Made by a program: the position numbers and the translations under genes. A stretch of DNA of 6,815 bases from Elusimicrobiaceae bacterium (GTDB lineage Bacteria > Elusimicrobiota > Elusimicrobia > Elusimicrobiales > Elusimicrobiaceae), in the NCBI GenBank assembly GCA_024405075.1, contig JAKSPG010000069.1, positions 1 through 6,815 on the forward strand. The letters run 5' to 3'. The notes below the pieces were generated by a model that was given only the letters and a program-made list of their open reading frames with translations, was not told the DNA's origin and made no database searches. This document shows positions 4,692-6,815 of this stretch, in pieces; the stretch's first letter is position 1; each line of letters starts with the position of its first letter.

Positions 4692-5987
4692 TTAAAACGC
4701 ACCGCCGATTGCAAAGCCTACTTGGTGGCTGCCGTCCTGCAAGTTGTGGGTGTAATTGAGCCCAACGGGTAGCGGGAAACGCCACAAGCGGTAAAATACA
4801 TTAACCCCTGCTCCGCTGTGCGGACGGTAGCGGTCCACGGTGCGGGTATAGGACAGCTCGTAAAAAGGAGCCAGCGATAATAAACCCGTTTGGTTGCGTA
4901 GCAGGTAGTAGGAAAACGAAAGGCCCACCCCTGCGGCGCGTTTACCGCGAAATTGCCGGTTGTATTTCCCGGCTCCGCTGAGCACTTCGGTAGAAGTAAT
5001 TTGGTCGGAAAACGAGGCTTCAAAGGCATTTTGTATTTTGGTTTGCATCATAAACAAGTGGCGGCTGGGCAGTTCCATTAAAAAAGCACTGCTCCATAAA
5101 ATTTTAGATACATTATAATCGCTTCCGCTCCAGCGCCCGCCGGCCGCGTACGATAGCGAACGGGAATACCCAAAGCGCGCACGCGGCAAATCTTGCAAGC
5201 TTTTTTGTTTGTCTGTTAGGCCATACCCGGCCAGCGCGCCCATGTTCATGCCGGGGCGAATATCCTCTGAAAATTCCACCCCGAACAGCAATTGGTGGTG
5301 GTTGCCGCTATCTAGTTGATGTTGGGCGTATTCCACCCGGTTATAGATGGGGGAGATAAAAAACCGCCCCGGGTGTGAAAAGCGGTAGTTGTAAAACAAA
5401 GAAATTTCATCTTGCCGCCCGCGTACGGAGCGGAGAATTTCATGCCGGTGGTCTTTTTCGTCCGTGGTGGAAAACACGCTGTATACGTTGGTCCAATCTC
5501 CCGCGTAGAAATTTTGGTCAAAACGCAGTTGTGTGTAGGCCGCCGTAATAAAATGGTTTCCGGCGGCGGTTCCCAAGCGGGCGGTTAAGCCGTCCTTGCT
5601 GCCGCCGCCAAACAGAAAAATTTGCTCGCCTTGTTTGAATAAATTGCCCGCCGTAAGCGACACCCCCGCCGCATTTTTGGACCCGCCCGTCACAAACGCA
5701 AGCGGGAAAAGGTAATAGCCGTCCTGCGCGTCAATGTGGATATATACGCGGTCGTTTTGGGTAGTGTGCGAAAAGTCCAACTTTTTAAATACGCGTAGTT
5801 TGTGCAGTTCGTCTTGTGCCTTTTCGTAACGCTCGGGGGAAAAATTTTCTCCCGGTTTAAGCCGAAAACGCTGCAAAAGCGTTTGCGGACTCATGCGGGT
5901 AGTGCGGGCGGTAATATGGCCTACGGTTTGGGCAGGTGTTGCAAGCGGTAACAAGCAACTCAACAAACAGAAAAACCATTTTTTCAT
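4692..5987 (-). CDS. Single-POTRA Omp85-family (BamA/TamA-like) outer-membrane beta-barrel protein
   Basis: The product has 431 residues. Residues 1-19 are a signal peptide (MKK, hydrophobic core, TPA cleavage site). Residues about 23-92 look like one POTRA domain: LLQRFRLKPGENFSPERYEKAQDELHKLRVFKKLDF, then a beta strand with VYIHIDA. From about 93 there are alternating beta strands with aromatic ends; GVSLTAGNLFKQGEQI (108-123) matches the usual first barrel strand. FRGK at 346-349 (R347, G348) fits the conserved RG motif of loop 6. The C-terminus is phenylalanine (GFAIGGAF), the usual outer-membrane signal. BamA has several POTRAs and TamA three, so this is a small paralogue rather than the core assembly factor. 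Its cargo is unknown. Omp85 proteins insert or translocate proteins, some possibly lipids. No Shine-Dalgarno is present, and an extended -10 at 5994-6002 predicts a leaderless message. Confidence 0.85.
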   Translation of the reverse strand: MKKWFFCLLSCLLPLATPAQTVGHITARTTRMSPQTLLQRFRLKPGENFSPERYEKAQDELHKLRVFKKLDFSHTTQNDRVYIHIDAQDGYYLFPLAFVTGGSKNAAGVSLTAGNLFKQGEQIFLFGGGSKDGLTARLGTAAGNHFITAAYTQLRFDQNFYAGDWTNVYSVFSTTDEKDHRHEILRSVRGRQDEISLFYNYRFSHPGRFFISPIYNRVEYAQHQLDSGNHHQLLFGVEFSEDIRPGMNMGALAGYGLTDKQKSLQDLPRARFGYSRSLSYAAGGRWSGSDYNVSKILWSSAFLMELPSRHLFMMQTKIQNAFEASFSDQITSTEVLSGAGKYNRQFRGKRAAGVGLSFSYYLLRNQTGLLSLAPFYELSYTRTVDRYRPHSGAGVNVFYRLWRFPLPVGLNYTHNLQDGSHQVGFAIGGAF

Positions 5988-5993
5988 AGGTGT

Positions 5994-6002
5994 ATTATAG
6001 CA
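5994..6002 (-). promoter_or_regulatory. Extended -10 promoter predicting a leaderless Omp85-family mRNA
   Basis: The minus strand reads TGCTATAAT, a perfect extended -10, followed by exactly six bases (ACACCT) and then the ATG at 5987. With the usual spacing the A of the start codon is the first transcribed base. No Shine-Dalgarno exists before this ATG and no convincing -35 is visible. Confidence 0.6.
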
Positions 6003-6056
6003 AAGCTCACGGTGCGCGCCTGGTAGATTTTTTGGATTAGTATTCGTTGGAGGGCG

Positions 6057-6097
6057 TTGCAGGGGGCGGGTTTTTTAAGGTATAGTAATAGTATAAT
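6057..6097 (+). promoter_or_regulatory. Candidate promoter(s) of the membrane protein gene
   Basis: Two -10-like boxes are present. TATAGT (6081-6086) has TTGCAG (6057-6062) 18 bases upstream as a fair -35. TATAAT (6092-6097) is a perfect -10 but has only T-rich sequence where a -35 should be. Either would give a short leader ending in the strong ribosome binding site. An AATTTTTT-G-AAAAAATT inverted repeat (6095-6111) lies just before that site. Confidence 0.4.
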
Positions 6098-6128
6098 TTT
6101 TTGAAAAAATTTTAAGGAGGAAAAACCA

Positions 6129-6710
6129 ATGACCACCCATTATAAACCCGATGAAATTATAGAGCCAGAAGTGCTGGGTGCCACGCTGCGCCCGGATGCA
6201 ACCACTCGTACGTTGGTGGGTTGTTTGCGCGGAACAATTGCCGGGTGTGCCGGGCTTGTGTGCGCGGCCGCCGGTGGTTTGGGGGTTGGGTTGCAAGCCG
6301 GAATTTGGCCCGGCGTGTTTACGGGCTTGGGGCTACTCGTAGTATTCGTGGGGACGGCGGTTTATTTAATGAATCATGCCAAACAACTGACGGTAGTAGA
6401 TTGTATTTTGCCGCTTCCGATAGGGGCGGTTTCTGCCTTGGTTTTTGCGCCGGTCGGTTGGTTAGGGGGGAGTATGTTCTCGGCCGTGACGTGTTTGGGT
6501 GCTTCGTTTTTGTTGTGCGTGATGTTGCTGATGTACCGGGCCAACAAAATACACGGTGGGTGGTTGATTGTCCCGTTTGTGGTATTTCTGTACGAACTGC
6601 TTCCTGTTGAGTTGCCGACGGATTTGGACAATATGTTAAGTTTGGGCGGCGACGGGATAAACTGCCTTGCGGCGTTGGTATTTCCTCAAAATAAAGACTT
6701 GCTGAAATAG
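6129..6710 (+). CDS. Multi-spanning inner-membrane protein, function unknown
   Basis: I do not recognise this 193-residue protein. Residues 1-28 are hydrophilic and acidic, probably cytoplasmic. Hydrophobic segments follow at roughly 29-54, 59-82, 91-112, 115-136 and 143-160, suggesting four or five membrane helices. The first is rich in Gly, Ala and Cys. Short basic stretches (MNHAK at 81-85, YRANK at 136-140) follow the second and fourth segments. The end, LLPVELPTDLDNMLSLGGDG (157-176), carries a Pro-hydrophobic-Pro-Asp pattern faintly like the YkvA/DUF1232 region, which I treat as a weak hint only. A perfect ribosome binding site AAGGAGG (6114-6120) lies 8 nt before the ATG, so the start is secure. 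The gene is monocistronic, with a strong terminator 22 bp after its stop, and diverges from the Omp85-family gene. Confidence 0.85.
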   Translation: MTTHYKPDEIIEPEVLGATLRPDATTRTLVGCLRGTIAGCAGLVCAAAGGLGVGLQAGIWPGVFTGLGLLVVFVGTAVYLMNHAKQLTVVDCILPLPIGAVSALVFAPVGWLGGSMFSAVTCLGASFLLCVMLLMYRANKIHGGWLIVPFVVFLYELLPVELPTDLDNMLSLGGDGINCLAALVFPQNKDLLK

Positions 6711-6732
6711 AGAGAGTTTCTCTGTTAGGTGT

Positions 6733-6764
6733 AACTCTCCGGGCGTAGGCCCGGGGAGTTTTTT
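6733..6764 (+). terminator. Intrinsic terminator of the membrane protein gene
   Basis: AACTCTCCGGGC (6733-6744) pairs with GCCCGGGGAGTT (6749-6760) in a 12-bp stem with one G-U pair and loop GTAG, followed by a run of Ts ending at 6764. It lies 22 bp after the stop codon. A smaller AGAGA/TCTCT hairpin (6711-6723) directly follows the stop. Confidence 0.92.
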
Positions 6765-6780
6765 GTCGGAAAAATAAAAC

Positions 6781-6808
6781 TTGACATCGATTTTTTTTTT
6801 GATACCAT
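6781..6808 (+). promoter_or_regulatory. Promoter at the right edge for a gene beyond the window
   Basis: A consensus -35 TTGACA (6781-6786) is followed after 16 bases by TACCAT (6803-6808), which is preceded by TG one base upstream (extended -10). The spacer contains an uninterrupted run of ten Ts (6791-6800). The transcript would start near 6815, so its gene lies outside. The layout matches the pilin-like gene's promoter on the other strand. Confidence 0.55.
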
Positions 6809-6815
6809 GCGATTA

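Noticed and set aside
6221..6610. 129-codon plus-strand frame inside the membrane protein gene
   Set aside because: It overlaps the better supported frame with the perfect ribosome binding site and has Arg/Gly/Cys-rich composition typical of an out-of-frame reading.

Overview
The window looks like chromosomal DNA of a Gram-negative bacterium, most likely from the phylum Elusimicrobiota (gut Elusimicrobium-like lineages). The outer-membrane Omp85-type barrel shows a Gram-negative envelope. The pilin-like protein has a prepilin leader and N-terminal helix of the kind that occurs in many copies in Elusimicrobium genomes. The phylum assignment is inference from family resemblance and is moderate at best. 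I see no transposase, integrase, CRISPR array or phage gene.

Layout. Bases 1-220 hold a minus-strand tRNA pair (Lys-UUU then Glu-UUC) transcribed leftward. Two candidate promoters sit at about 269-298 and 340-368. Bases 398-2425 are a plus-strand pair: ridA (enamine/imine deaminase) followed 3 nt later by malQ (4-alpha-glucanotransferase, GH77). A strong bidirectional terminator at 2448-2483 separates them from two minus-strand genes: a small membrane-anchored coiled-coil protein (2495-2983) and a GuaD/TadA-like zinc deaminase (3019-3558). A TSCPD-family small protein (3641-3895, plus) diverges from the deaminase and converges on a type IV pilin-like protein (3936-4451, minus). Next come a minus-strand single-POTRA Omp85-family outer-membrane protein (4692-5987) and a divergent multi-spanning membrane protein of unknown function (6129-6710, plus) with its own terminator. 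The right edge holds a promoter for a gene beyond the window.

How it fits together. The genes are mostly single transcription units of ordinary housekeeping, metabolic and envelope function, and I do not see a multi-gene novel system. The most interesting features are regulatory. The promoter of the pilin-like gene, and the one at the right edge, carry 11- and 10-base homopolymers inside the -35/-10 spacer, a layout that can allow phase variation. Two envelope genes (2495-2983 and 4692-5987) lack a Shine-Dalgarno sequence and have an extended -10 placed so that transcription should begin at, or one base before, the start codon, which suggests leaderless mRNAs. Genes with conventional promoters in the same window carry clear ribosome binding sites.
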